This document shows positions 34,545 to 45,220 of a stretch of DNA of 64,000 bases, piece after piece; within the stretch, counting starts at the first letter, position 1, and the number at the start of each line of letters is the position of its first letter. A model generated the notes under the pieces. That model did not search any database and was not told where the DNA came from. It saw only the letters and a list, made by a program, of their open reading frames with translations. A program made the position numbers and the translations under genes. This stretch comes from Hirsutella rhossiliensis (taxonomy: Eukaryota; Ascomycota; Sordariomycetes; Hypocreales; Ophiocordycipitaceae), in contig NW_025408672.1 in the NCBI RefSeq assembly GCF_020360975.1, positions 1,240,001 to 1,304,000 on the forward strand, read 5' to 3'.

Positions 34545-36060
34545 ACTACTCTCGCGAAGAGAGATATAAGAAGTATATATAAAATATATAAAGGTAAAAG
34601 TAAAAGTAAGGGGTCGGATAGGTAAGGCAGAGATATTTAAATTTTATAGGGGCAGTAATTACGGTAGGGGAGTAATTATTATATTGCCTTAATTCTCCTT
34701 CTTTCCTCTATCTAACGCCCCTTTTTATACCTATATAGTATCTTAATAAATAAAGAAGATCCTACTTAAAGAAGCTACTAATATCCTCTTAACTACTAAG
34801 CTTTTTACCGGTTTTTCCCCCTTTATTCTAGCCGTTACCGGTATATCCGTCTTATCTCTCGCTACCTCTATAAGAAGCTATCGCTACTTTTACTTCCCCT
34901 CTTACCCCTACCCTCCTCTCTATACCTCCTTTTAGCTCCTTCTTTAAAACCGGTTTTTTAGCTTCCTTAGTCCCTTATAATAAGGGATATCTCTAAGAAC
35001 TACGAAATTAAGCTACGCTTTACGATATACCCCCTTAGCTATAGCCTGCCCTTATAAAAAGGGTAAAGCTAAATAATTAGGCCGGTAAGCGTATAGAGGA
35101 GGTCTTAGCTTATACTTATCCGTTACTTAAGAAATCCGGGTTTTAGCCCTAGGCTCTTTTAAACCTACTTTAGGAAAAGGGGCCTAAGGAGGAAATTAAG
35201 TCCTATAAGAAAAGGGGGCTTTTCTAAGGATAAGTCCTTAAAAGGGGGCCTTTAAAAAGAATAAGTCTTAATTAAGCTAGGGGCCCTCTTTTAGGATAAG
35301 TCCTAGTTCCTCTCTTTAGCTATAGACGTCTCCTTCCTCTTATATACTATTAGCTCCTCCCGTAGACTCTTAAGGCGGGCTTCTAAGGATAGCTTCTTTT
35401 AAACGTCTTCTAGCTTAATTTACTATAAAAAGATAGCTAGCTTTTACTTTAGTAATCTTAAGGTATATAAGTAAAAGCGGAATTTTAGGAAATCAAGGAA
35501 TCACGTAAGACTACGTGATAGAGGGGAAGAAGGAGTATAAGGTAGGATTTTCAACGGAATTTATTGGTAGTATATTAGTATATAGAAGAGGTATTAAAGT
35601 TAATAATGCTCTATCTATCTACTAGCGGACATGCTGTCTTATATAGACAATTGTAGCTAAACGGAAGAACCTTTCGGGACTAGATTTAGGCTGCCGTATA
35701 GCCCTAAGACTAGGGAATTCCGTGATACCTCGAGTGAATCTGGAAGTGTCTTGGTTCCACTGATATTTGTGTTTAAAGGAGGTTGGTCGTGCCGGTGTTC
35801 TTAAGAGGTCTTAGCTAGCATTCTAAGCTAGCTCTGTTCCTTCGATTCCCGATTATACGATAACCGGCAACCCGTTTAATGCATAATAACATGCAAAATG
35901 ACGAGCGATTCTTGCTCTATAGGATGAGATTTTGTCTATAATTAATATACTACTTATTAGCTTATATAATCGGGAGAGTATATTATAGCTGCTTTATTTA
36001 TAGTAGGAACACCGTTCCTTATATAGCTTTAACTAGCTTAGCTTTTACTTCTTTTTACCT
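34545..36060 (-). mobile_element. Inverted copia-B fragment with solo copia-A LTR inside
   Basis: The reverse complement matches 6,860-7,113 joined to 23,560-24,245. Gypsy-A is absent, so its target (TTATC, here 35,229-35,233) is present once. It is RIP-mutated except for the solo LTR at 35,456-36,023. The fragment and the main copy form a large inverted repeat about 10 kb apart. Confidence 0.75.
35456..36023 (-). repeat. Solo LTR of copia-A family
   Basis: 568 bp, the reverse complement of the copia-A LTRs with few changes. It starts TCTTAAGGTATATAAG and ends CCGTTCCTTATA. CA and TG are retained, unlike its flanks. No clear 5-bp duplication is seen at its edges (AGTAA on the left, TAGCT on the right), so it may have arisen by recombination between two insertions, or the duplication has been mutated. 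Confidence 0.85.
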
Positions 36061-38540
36061 TAAGGCCGGTTTAAGCGCTTATACTTAAGTATTAATCTAT
36101 ATTATAATAGTTTAAGAGATATAGTCTCACCTAGTTAGGTCTAGGTTAGGTCTAATATACTATATCTTAGTTTCTAGTATTACTTATACTAAGTTAATAG
36201 TACTATCCTTTTAGCTATAGAAAAATCTTATATACTCCCTTCTTAAAGTAATAAGTTTAAGTTATAGTCTTATTATCTTTTATATAAGTTATATTATACT
36301 ATCTAAGGTTCTATTATATTTATCTTAAAGTAAGTAATAGATATTAAAGTCCCTTACTATTACTATAAGGTACTTTAGTTTAATTATACTTAGGTCCTAT
36401 AATACTTTAGTCCTTATAGCCCTTAGTAGTAAGTAAATCGCTTATAGTTTAATACCGTCCTTAAAAACTACCTTACTTTAGTTTAGTTTAAACTAAGGTA
36501 ACTATATCTTTAGCCTAAGCCTCTTATATATATATAGCGCGTACCTCCCCTCTTTATAAACTAAGCTATAGGGCGCCGCTTTAAGGGGCGGGGTCCTACC
36601 TCTTAGTATAGCTTTTACTTCTTATAGTACTATTAAGTTAAAGCTAGCTTAGTAGTAAAGCGCTAGCTATACTAGCTTATATTTCTTTTATATATTTTAA
36701 AATAATACTTTTAGTTATATATAGGTAGGGTTAAGGTAAAAAGGGTTATTTATATAAAGAGAGAAGCGCCTTATCTCTTAGCGCTTCTTTATTTACTATA
36801 CCTATAAATATTATTTATACTTAGTTTAGCCTTCCTAGCCTTACTAGCTAGTAATTATCTTTAGCTCGACCTCTTATCTTAGTATAGTTTACTTAGTCCT
36901 TACTTTTAAACTATAGTTAGATTAGAAACGCCTTAGGTTTTAATAGTAAGTAGTACCTATTACTTAGCGTATACCTAGGTATTTATAAGCTATTAAGGTC
37001 TTTATAGGTAGTTTTCCCTTACCTTTTCTTAGGCTTTATTCCCTATAAAGTAAGTTTAGGTCTATAATAAGTAGTCCCCTTAATATAAGATATAGTTATA
37101 AGGGATTTTACCCTTCTTAGCCTTATATTTACCCTCCCCTTTATTATATACTATACTTTTATATCGGCTATAAAGTTATATTAATATATACCGCTTAGCG
37201 ATATAGCTATACCTATAGTAATTATAGTACCTTTATAATTAAACTAACTTATTATAAGGTTTATATTAAAAGATTTATACTTTAAGGACTAAGCTTAGGT
37301 TATAGAGCTTATTAGTAACCTTTAAGCTACTAACCTTAATAAGTATAGTTATTACTATCGATATCTTAGATTAAGGGTATAGCGCTTAAGCTTAAAAGAC
37401 CTTAACTTTATTTACCTTTATAATCTTATAAAATAATCGCCCCCTATTTACTATCGCTACCCTTAAGGGGACGTTCTTAGTAACTACTATATATATATAG
37501 TAGGTAATTATAGCTTCTAGCCTAAATATAGCCGTAACCTAGCCTTAGTCCTTTTAATAGGCTTTTACTATAGTATTAAATATAACCGCGATATCTTTAC
37601 TTTAAAGGCGCCTCGCTACTATAGTATATATAGCTTTTAGGGCTATATTTACCGCCTTTACTATATCCTTTAGTTCGCGGCTTAGGATTTTAAGCGGTAC
37701 CTTAATAGGGACCATAATAATCTCGCGTTTATAGCGCGGTAGGACTTACTTTACTATAGCTTTATATTAGGTTAGTCCCTTAGTCTTAGCTACGATCGCG
37801 GCCTAGGTTTACTTTAGGCCCCCTAGGCCTAAAGTAATACCTAGGTAGAGTTCTTCCTTAATTACCTCCTTAATTACTTTTTAGATTATTATCTTAAAGC
37901 TCTTATCTACGTAGAGTACCGCCGATAACGCGCTACTAGCGCGACTCTTTACCTTAGAGAGCCGTTCGACTACTACCTATACCCTACTAAACTATATACT
38001 TAGGATAAAGCCTATAAGTTTATTATATATTGCTTTTTCTATAAGGTCGCTCGGCGCTTAGGTAGGTATCGTATTACTACTTTAGGTTTATTAACTCGCT
38101 CTATTAAGGTATATAAATTTAAGCGGTATCTCTTCGCGCTTTACGCTATAGTTAAGCTTAGTATATTAAGGGCCGCTACTATATCTATATACCCCTTAGC
38201 CTTAGCGTAGTATTATTACTAAGGGTAATTAATACTACTAAATTAATTCCTAGTATTAGTTAGTATTTTAGTTATAATATATACTTATTATAAGCGTATA
38301 TTAGTTTCGCGAGAAGGTTTTTTTAAGGAAAAGTAATAAGCTCTTTATAAGTAAGTAAGTAAGTAAGATAGCTAGAATTATCCTTACCTTTTTAATATCT
38401 AGGACGGTACTCTAAGGAACTAGGTTACTAAAGGAACTTAGGCGATTTACTCTATTAAGTATATTAACGAGGATAAACGTTACGTCTAGTTTTAGGGGTT
38501 TAGCATAATACTAGTATAAGACCCTTACTATATCACTTAG
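36061..38540 (-). mobile_element. Decayed non-LTR retrotransposon (LINE, Tad-like?)
   Basis: On the minus strand, around 36,410-36,130, a reading with RIP stops matches the AP-type endonuclease of LINE elements: VIVRDFNIYY (from GDFNIHH) with a stop in place of the following Trp, and STINLV (from STIDLV) some 65 residues later. The region before it (38,500-36,700) has a long Lys/Arg-rich reading, compatible with the first ORF (gag-like) of Tad-type LINEs, but I could not confirm a zinc knuckle. The reverse transcriptase is absent: the element is cut at about 36,060 by the copia-B fragment. A GTAA microsatellite lies at 38,351-38,371. Confidence 0.5.
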
Positions 38541-38605
38541 CCTGCTTCGCTTTTAACGGATCTGGCCTTCGTGTGATAACGCAGGGGACGACACACACAA
38601 CTGGC

Positions 38606-39182
38606 AATGGGTGCTGGAGAAACTTTTTCTAATTGACAGCTGGTCGAGTGTCGATTTCCTGCCCCGAGCTATTGTTCGATCAGCGAAGACGAAGAAGAAA
38701 GTCTTCTTACAGAAACCGCTCGATCCGTGTTTAGAGGAGACATGAGTACCACTAGAGAGATTCGTCGTGTCCGGACGAGACGGAACGACGAGCATCTATG
38801 GCAACATTGTCTGTCCAGTCGACTTTGACAGCTCAAAAAAGTATCCTATGCTTGAACGCATCTACGCAGGCCCCCAGAATTTCTACACCCCCAAGGCATT
38901 CCAGGACCTAACTAAGCTTCACAGTGTTGCTAACCAAGGCCACGTTGTGGTGTGCGTCGACGGCATAGGTACCAACTGGCGCTCAAAAGCCTTCCACGAC
39001 GCTTGCTATAAGAACTTAAAGGACGCCGGCTTCGCATATCGCATTGCATGGATGCGCACCGCTGCCGAATCGCGGCCTTGGATTGATCTGTCCCGCGTCG
39101 GCTGCTACGGAAGCTCGGCCGGGGCCAGAATGCAGCGGCGGCCGTGATACACCATGGCAGCTTCTACAAGGCTGCGGAATGC
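38606..39182 (+). pseudogene. S9 (prolyl oligopeptidase/DPP IV-like) peptidase, N-side part of broken gene
   Basis: This part encodes the end of the propeller and the start of the alpha/beta-hydrolase domain of an S9 serine peptidase: GRDGTTSIYGNIVCPVDFD, KKYPMLERIYAGPQ, VVVCVDGIGTNWRSKAFHD, NLKDAGFAYRIAWM, then the nucleophile motif YGSSAG. The frame is broken by TGA at 38,743-38,745, where Trp is likely, and by loss of one base near 39,122, after which the reading continues in another frame as QNAAAAVIHHGSFYKAAEC up to 39,182. Upstream, the rest of the propeller is missing and RIP DNA begins at about 38,550. The continuation of the protein is on the opposite strand at 39,989-39,675. Confidence 0.8.
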
Positions 39183-39674
39183 GTTACACGATGGCGATAA
39201 TGCCGCGGTTATGGGTGGTAAGCGTGCGGACCTTCGACGGCTGTCCTGTTCTCGAGCCTATTAGCCCGGTGGATATCACGAGACCAAGTATCGTCAAGAA
39301 GTAGGCATATCACGTCTTCGCACATCGGATGGAGACAGTACTTGCCAAGTATCTATATCTCGAATCATCTAGCTTTCTTTGTTATGATGCTTGACAAGAC
39401 AAACCTGTGTCCGGATTAGATTTCTCGTAATAACGAGCTCAAGGAAAGGACTAAACGAAGTTTAAACTTGATATATATTTAACTGAACGACAATTTGCAG
39501 AATAAATGTATAGCATTTTCCATCTCTTCTTGACATACGTGACATCATATTAAACTGCTTATATATAAGCAGCGCTGGTAAGACTTCCCGAACACATACT
39601 ACTTATAGAGAGTTTGATTCGCTCCAATTCATTGACAACTGATTTGTAGCCATTGGCAAATGCAGATGCAGCGG
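39183..39674. other. Inverted non-coding tail of the broken S9 gene
   Basis: It lies between the two peptidase halves, inside the inverted block. If the inversion model is right, this was the 3' flank of the gene. No other feature is seen. Confidence 0.4.
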
Positions 39675-39989
39675 TCAGTAGCTCTGTAAGTGTTTCCTGA
39701 AGAAGGCGTGTTTCTTTTGCACCATAAAAGGCATGTCAATGACATGATGCGTGCCGCCCGGCACAAAGACCAAATCGAAGTCCTTGTCCGCCTCGATGAC
39801 GGCATGGGCCAGGCGCAGCGTCGATGACGGATCAACATTGGTATCCAGCTCACCCATCGCCAGCATCAAAGCCCCCCCCAAATTGTGCGCATGAGATACA
39901 TCTGAGGAATCCTCGTAGCTGACATCAGCCGAGTAGCCCATCCACAGCTCGTTCCACCAGAGCTTGTCTAAGCGATTGTCGTGACATCC
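39675..39989 (-). pseudogene. S9 peptidase, inverted C-terminal part
   Basis: The minus-strand reading starts GCHDNRLDKLWWNELWMGY and continues with the catalytic Asp region (MLAMGELDTNVDPSST) and the catalytic His region (VPGGTHHVIDMPFM), ending HLQSY at the stop. In related S9 enzymes the GCHDNR segment directly follows the KAA.C segment that ends the plus-strand part at 39,182. The two halves are therefore one gene separated by an inversion with breakpoints near 39,183 and 39,989. Substitutions are few, so the break seems recent. Confidence 0.8.
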
Positions 39990-40346
39990 CGCCGATGCGA
40001 ACGCAGAATCGCGGTGGAGGACACGAAACCTGTGTCCCGCAGAGGGCCTGGGGTTGCATTGAGGATGCTGATTCCCCGTTGATCAATATGGTCGACAAGA
40101 CGCTCAGCGTGGCCGAGAAACCAGAAGCTCACTCAACTCGACCGTCGTAGTTCTGGGTAGCTTGGAGGGTTCACATGCAGCCAGAAGCTAAGCACGAACA
40201 TGGTGCTTGACGAGAGTCCATTTGAACAGCTGAGAGTGCCTATCAAAGGGAAAGTAGGTAGGACGGAAAGGCAGAGCGATGGAACCGGCCGAGTGAGATT
40301 CTCGCTTTTGTTTGACATGCCCTAGCATGCTTGAATCTTGCATAGT

Positions 40347-41200
40347 TCACACGGTGTTACTCTCTTGACATACAGTTGAATCATACATTGGGTGGAATGG
40401 AGTTTCCACGTCATGTATGGGCAGTACAACCCTCCCTTGGTCGGATACTTCAGGGAGACACTCTGTAAAAGACCACACGATTTTGAGGACCTCCGTAGCT
40501 GAAGGCATGTCCGCACTCACGAGGTCTCCTTGTATTCGACAAAGAGCATCTGACAATGCCTTCACTCGACGGGATTCCACGCGTCCCTGGCGAGAGATGT
40601 CTTGGGTTTCGCCGCTCTCATCCTCAGCGGCACTAGCACCATCACAATCCTGATATAGCGAGAGTCCAGCCTGTCACTCTGCAAGACTGTCCTAGCCGCG
40701 CCTCGGCAAATTGAGGTACTGAGTGGCACGATGCAGGAAGTCCATGCCCAAGCCATAGCGATCAATTCGACTTCAAGCCTGTGCACACTGCCACAGCCCT
40801 CGAGCCGAGAAAGTCGCAGCAAAAGCGCTCCGCGATCGACTGCGGTGGCTGGCTGTTGGCCGAAGACAGCGTTCAGGAGGGCATCGGCTACCTCCGTGGC
40901 TTGACCTACACGCCCCACCAGCCCCGGAAGATGTGGCCGCGTCAGCTGCAAACCTGATGCTTCCATATGTGAGTCTAATGTTGTCTCTCCCTGTTGACGG
41001 CGATGCGCAACCAGCAACTTGTACGCTCTGCTCCAAGATCCAGGCTGACCAACCGCTCCGATGGCGCAGAACACAACCTCGGTAACCCTCGACAGCTGGT
41101 ATCGTATTGCCGATGGCGCCAAGGAAATTGTTTCCGTCTGCGGCGCTGAAGATGGCTTGGTCTCCGGTCGCAGCTGTGAGTCGGTCCGCTGGAACACCAT
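40347..41200 (-). pseudogene. Possible decayed or spliced hypothetical gene
   Basis: Two overlapping minus-strand readings look protein-like but are in different frames. The first is 41,200 to about 40,690, including TRPHLPGLVGRVGQATEVADALLNAVF. The second is about 40,650-40,347, including ETQDISRQGRVESRRVKALS and PEVSDQGRVVLPIHDVETPF. An intron between them is possible (acceptor-like TATATCAG at about 40,651), but the frames did not join in my attempt. I do not recognise a family. It borders the broken S9 gene, so decay is as likely as splicing. Confidence 0.25.
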
Positions 41201-41393
41201 TGTCCGCGGCCACCCTTGCTAAGCTGAGAAGAAGTAAATGGCAATATCAGTCGGAGCTTGATGTGCCTCTGGGTGACTGCATCGCTAAGCTCTTCTTGCT
41301 GTCTTCACAGAGCCAATATCTTGTCGGGCTGCAGCTCAACTCCAACGCGGTCTGGCCACGTTGGCCGAGACTTTGCTCAGCACCAGTCTTTTC

Positions 41394-43214
41394 TCACTTG
41401 TCCTTCAAGTCGTCAACAAAACCAAGCGTATGACGATTCTCATCGCACACTCTCGCCCATTCGAGCAGCAGGCGCCACACGTATAGACGCATATCGTCCC
41501 TTCGCAGTACTGTCTCAGCCCATTCCTTGCCGCGCTCGGCGATCAGGCGCGCCGCCACGTCCCCTGGCCCGTTGCCGTCGGCGAAGAACTCGAGCACGGG
41601 ATAGAGGTCTTGGAAGGTGTTGTCGAGCGGCACAAAATGCAGCCAGGGGACAAGGCGGTCATCATGCCACTCGGCGTAGATGGTGGCTTTAAGCGGCAGG
41701 CTGGTAGACCGGAGGAAGCCGCGGAATCGCGCGCTAAAGGAGTTGCCGTCGACATCGGGCAGGAACTTGTAGCGGTATTGCTTTTTCATGGGCATTTTCT
41801 TGACTGCGTGAAAGGTGTCGTTGAAGAACCTACAGTGGTCGGGGGGCGAGCAGAGGTGGATAAAGGCGGCATCAGCAAAGGTACTCAGCCAGGGGCCCAG
41901 CTGTCCGTCCCGAGTGCGACGTCTCGGGTATACATCTCGCGACGGGAGCTCAAAGGTCATTGCCCGAGTCCCTTGGGCCTCGACGCGAGCGACCGAGGTG
42001 CCGTTGAGCATATCGACCAGACGGTGGCGCTGGAAGTGATGCCAGGTATGAGGCTTGGGACGGCCACCCGACCCGTCGCCACGCCAGACGAGCCCGTTTT
42101 TCTTGCGCGTCCACGGCGGTCCGTGACTCTCCCCGCCCGAGTAGAACTCCATCTTGCTGAGGTACATGGCGCCGGGGATGAGGATTTCGTTGTTCATGGG
42201 CAGCTTGGAGCCGCCGAATAGAGGGATGAGCTCCTCCGAGGTCGATTGACTGATTGGCTCGATGAAGGTGCCGTGAAGCTGTCGAATGTGCGGCTGCAGA
42301 CACGGATCCATGGCTGCGGTCCAATTGTGAACGAAGCCTTTGTATGCGTAGCTTGGCCGGTAGTTTTGCGGATACTCGGCCGGGCCGGAGAAATGCTCGA
42401 CCTGTTTGACTCTATATGCCGGCGTGTCTGGGCCGCAGCCTTGAACGGCCAGGTTCCAATACTGCTCGCCGGGGCCGTGCCACTTGGGGTCATACGGGCT
42501 GGGCTTGGGATCGGCCTCGTCAACGTCCTTTAGGCCCTTGAAGTGATTCGTCACCTCTTGGGCTTTGGGCATGCTTCTTTCCTTGGCCTCCTGGTCTACC
42601 AACTTTGCAACGGCGTCAAAGGGCACGACCAGGCGAGATTCGTCCATGTAGTTGACAGGCATATCGACGTCTGGGAGATGGGCGGCAAACTCTTTCACCA
42701 AGTCTGTCCATAGCTGCAGCCAGGGCACTAGTTTTCCCACGTCGCCCTGCGGGGAGGCCTTTCCGTCTCGGACCTTGACGACAAAATGCCAGTAGCTGGC
42801 GCGCCTCTTGAGTGTGTCGGGGTCGAGGGCCCAGTAGGGAGTCAGGTCCCTGTATATCCTGTCAAAGTAGTCCTCGACGACAACGGCCTTGGCGTCGATG
42901 GCGGCCTTGAACCAGGCATCGAAGCCCGGGGGCGGATGTCTCCCCCTCCTGGCGCGGTACCTGGCGGCGGCCGTGTCGAGGTCGGAGCTGCGGGTGCTGA
43001 GCATGGCCTCGTGGCGCGTCCTCGCCTCCACCATGAGTTTCATGATGGGGTGGTTGTGCCCGCCAGGGATCTTGCGCAGGGCGGGCGTGTCCCAGAACTT
43101 GGTGTCGTGCCAGAGGGCCATGCTTGCGAGGGCGAAGAGCAGCAGGAAGGCGATGGCGAGGTATCTGAGGATGGCGGGCGAGGGCCACAGCCAGGGGCTC
43201 CGTCGCTTCAGCAT
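41394..43214 (-). CDS. Glycosyltransferase family 90 protein (CAP10-like), type II membrane protein
   Basis: 606 aa in one exon. A short basic N-terminus is followed by one transmembrane anchor (about residues 16-36, YLAIAFLLLFALASMAL), then a stem and a luminal catalytic domain, the usual plan of Golgi glycosyltransferases. The C-terminal half carries GT90/CAP10 hallmarks: the DVDGNSFSARF motif near residue 487, where nucleotide sugar is thought to bind, followed by ATIYAEWHDDRLVPWLHFVPL around residues 510-530. GT90 members transfer xylose or related sugars onto capsule or wall polysaccharides in basidiomycetes; in ascomycetes the substrate is mostly unknown. The first ATG after an in-frame stop region is used. 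It is the first intact housekeeping-type gene to the right of the repeat zone. Confidence 0.88.
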   Translation of the reverse strand: MLKRRSPWLWPSPAILRYLAIAFLLLFALASMALWHDTKFWDTPALRKIPGGHNHPIMKLMVEARTRHEAMLSTRSSDLDTAAARYRARRGRHPPPGFDAWFKAAIDAKAVVVEDYFDRIYRDLTPYWALDPDTLKRRASYWHFVVKVRDGKASPQGDVGKLVPWLQLWTDLVKEFAAHLPDVDMPVNYMDESRLVVPFDAVAKLVDQEAKERSMPKAQEVTNHFKGLKDVDEADPKPSPYDPKWHGPGEQYWNLAVQGCGPDTPAYRVKQVEHFSGPAEYPQNYRPSYAYKGFVHNWTAAMDPCLQPHIRQLHGTFIEPISQSTSEELIPLFGGSKLPMNNEILIPGAMYLSKMEFYSGGESHGPPWTRKKNGLVWRGDGSGGRPKPHTWHHFQRHRLVDMLNGTSVARVEAQGTRAMTFELPSRDVYPRRRTRDGQLGPWLSTFADAAFIHLCSPPDHCRFFNDTFHAVKKMPMKKQYRYKFLPDVDGNSFSARFRGFLRSTSLPLKATIYAEWHDDRLVPWLHFVPLDNTFQDLYPVLEFFADGNGPGDVAARLIAERGKEWAETVLRRDDMRLYVWRLLLEWARVCDENRHTLGFVDDLKDK

Positions 43215-45220
43215 TGAGGCTGTGAGGCTGCGGTGCAGCAGGGCACCAGTCTTGAGACAAGCAACGCAAGCAAGGCGGGCGGCGCTCGAGGCTCAGGGCG
43301 GCCGAAGGGTTCGAGGGTCTTTTGGGGTGTCTCGGGAGGCCTGGCGGTGTCTGGCTTTTCGCGCCGCTTGGCAGCCCGCTTGAGTGCATGGTGGGTGGAT
43401 GGGGGCTCCGGCCAGGGGGTCTGATTGCTCGGATGAATGGCATGTCGGAATTGCATCTCGCGACCATGTACATGTCAGTACTGCACTGTGTACTGCACTG
43501 TGCAGCAGGGCCACGATGCTCTCATGTGCTCCGCATTGTCTTGATGTCCCTTGGCCCACCCTTGGCGTGGTTCTACAGTAGTAGGTAATTAGCACAGTAG
43601 GTAGACTGGCGCATTGTGGCAGAGCCAACAAAGGTCGCATTAGATAAATGACCTGCCTTGTGCAACAATGCTTCCGTTTTTGTGCTCCCACATTGTAGCT
43701 TACAGATGCTGCGATACCGACCTTTACAGCCACAACCACGAGATGGCGAGATCCCTTCAAAGGGCCCAGAGGCTCCAAAGAGGTAACTGCTCCACAGGTC
43801 CCCTGTCTGTGTGACTCTCCTTGCATCGACTTTGAAGTTGGTGTACGCTTCTGGGGTTGTCATGTATCCTAAAGTAGAGGACGAGGATCACGGTACGTAC
43901 TTTATTCAGTCACGTACTAGGTACCTACCTAGATAGGCAGTACCGTAGAAATAGCGCGACTGATTGCTGTGCTGTACTGCTCGGTGGTTACAAACGATAA
44001 CTTACCGCTTTAGAGCCTGTAAGACCTGAAGGGGCACTGTACAGTAAGGTACCACTTAGGTACTCGAATGTCCTTCCACAGACCCAGGCCCCAACGGTGT
44101 TCTCCAGGTACGGCCCATAAGTTACATGTTCCAACGTGCGCCAACGTATCCATCTTCTTGTACAGATGCGCGGCAAGGCGAGAAGATCATGGCACAGGCC
44201 ACGAGCAGCAACTGTATGACGAGTGAGAAACCCGATTTAACCCGCAAAAACGATGCCTTGACCAACCCGAACTGCGGAACAGGCCATGTTTCTCTGAAGA
44301 ACCGAGCAGCAATGATGATACCGAGTTTGCTACTCGGGCATCAAGCCAAACAAGTGCCGCGCATGTAAATGCTTGGCAGCACAGTCTCCACCAAACTTTC
44401 TCTCAACCATGTCCACCATCGACAACGATCCTCTGTGGAGGTGACGGCATTGTCCCCACGATGGCCCAGTCGCTCTTTGTAAGGCCACCACCGCCAACCA
44501 CTCAACTGAAGTGCATTGTTATTAATTAGCAGCGCCACGTTTTGTTGAACAGAGTCGCCACCCATGACGTCAAACGCTGTCCCTTTCTTTGCCTTTGAGC
44601 CTGCCCATCATCGGCCTCTTTGACCAAGGCTCTCCGAGAGTCAGTCATTTCTTTCCGGTAAACACTAGTACGGGATAAAAGAAAAAGGCACTCATCTATT
44701 CTTATACCGATCCTGCTTATTAAGACTTCTTCGCGGGGTAGCCGTGCTTTCACGCTCTCCAGCAAGTATTAGTACTGCATTGATGGTGTAACTACCTAAC
44801 CAACCCCCCCCCCTCAAGAAATATCGGTCAGCCAAAGTCACCGTCTTGTCGACCTCAGTTCTCCTCATCCTCCATTCTTGCTCCTCCTCCTTGCACGCGC
44901 AAACATACCCGACCTCGCCGACACTCGGGCCGAGCACCAGCACCTCCGCCATGGCATGCCGCTGCTGCATCTAAGCCAGCTCAACTCTCACCGACCTTGC
45001 AAGCGCCAGCTCTCCTCTATCCAGCCTCATCTCGCCCACCGCCAACTGCTTCCTCGCTCTCTAAGTTTCGCCGCAGCCGCGCTCCCATGCACGGCATCTG
45101 TGGCTGATGCTCTCCCGTGCTTCTTGCCCTGTACCCCCCAGTCGCTCGCTGCCTACGTCCTCGCGCCGCCTTCGACAAGCTGAAGCGCCCGGCTGCTGCT
45201 GAGTGCGCACCGCCGGTAAC
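43215..45220. other. Intergenic region between GT90 and DUF7514-type gene
   Basis: 2.0 kb shared by two divergent genes, so it holds both promoters. TAGGTACC-type motifs cluster at about 43,913-43,935 and 44,047-44,063. C/T-rich DNA at about 44,810-45,180 precedes the plus-strand gene. No convincing coding sequence is seen. Confidence 0.5.

Noticed and set aside
38767..39147. A 126-aa plus-strand ORF as an intact small protein
   Set aside because: It is the middle of the S9 peptidase, ended by a frameshift and preceded by a stop in the same frame.
41610..42533. Long plus-strand ORFs opposite the GT90 gene
   Set aside because: They are antisense shadows in GC-rich coding DNA with no recognisable domain.
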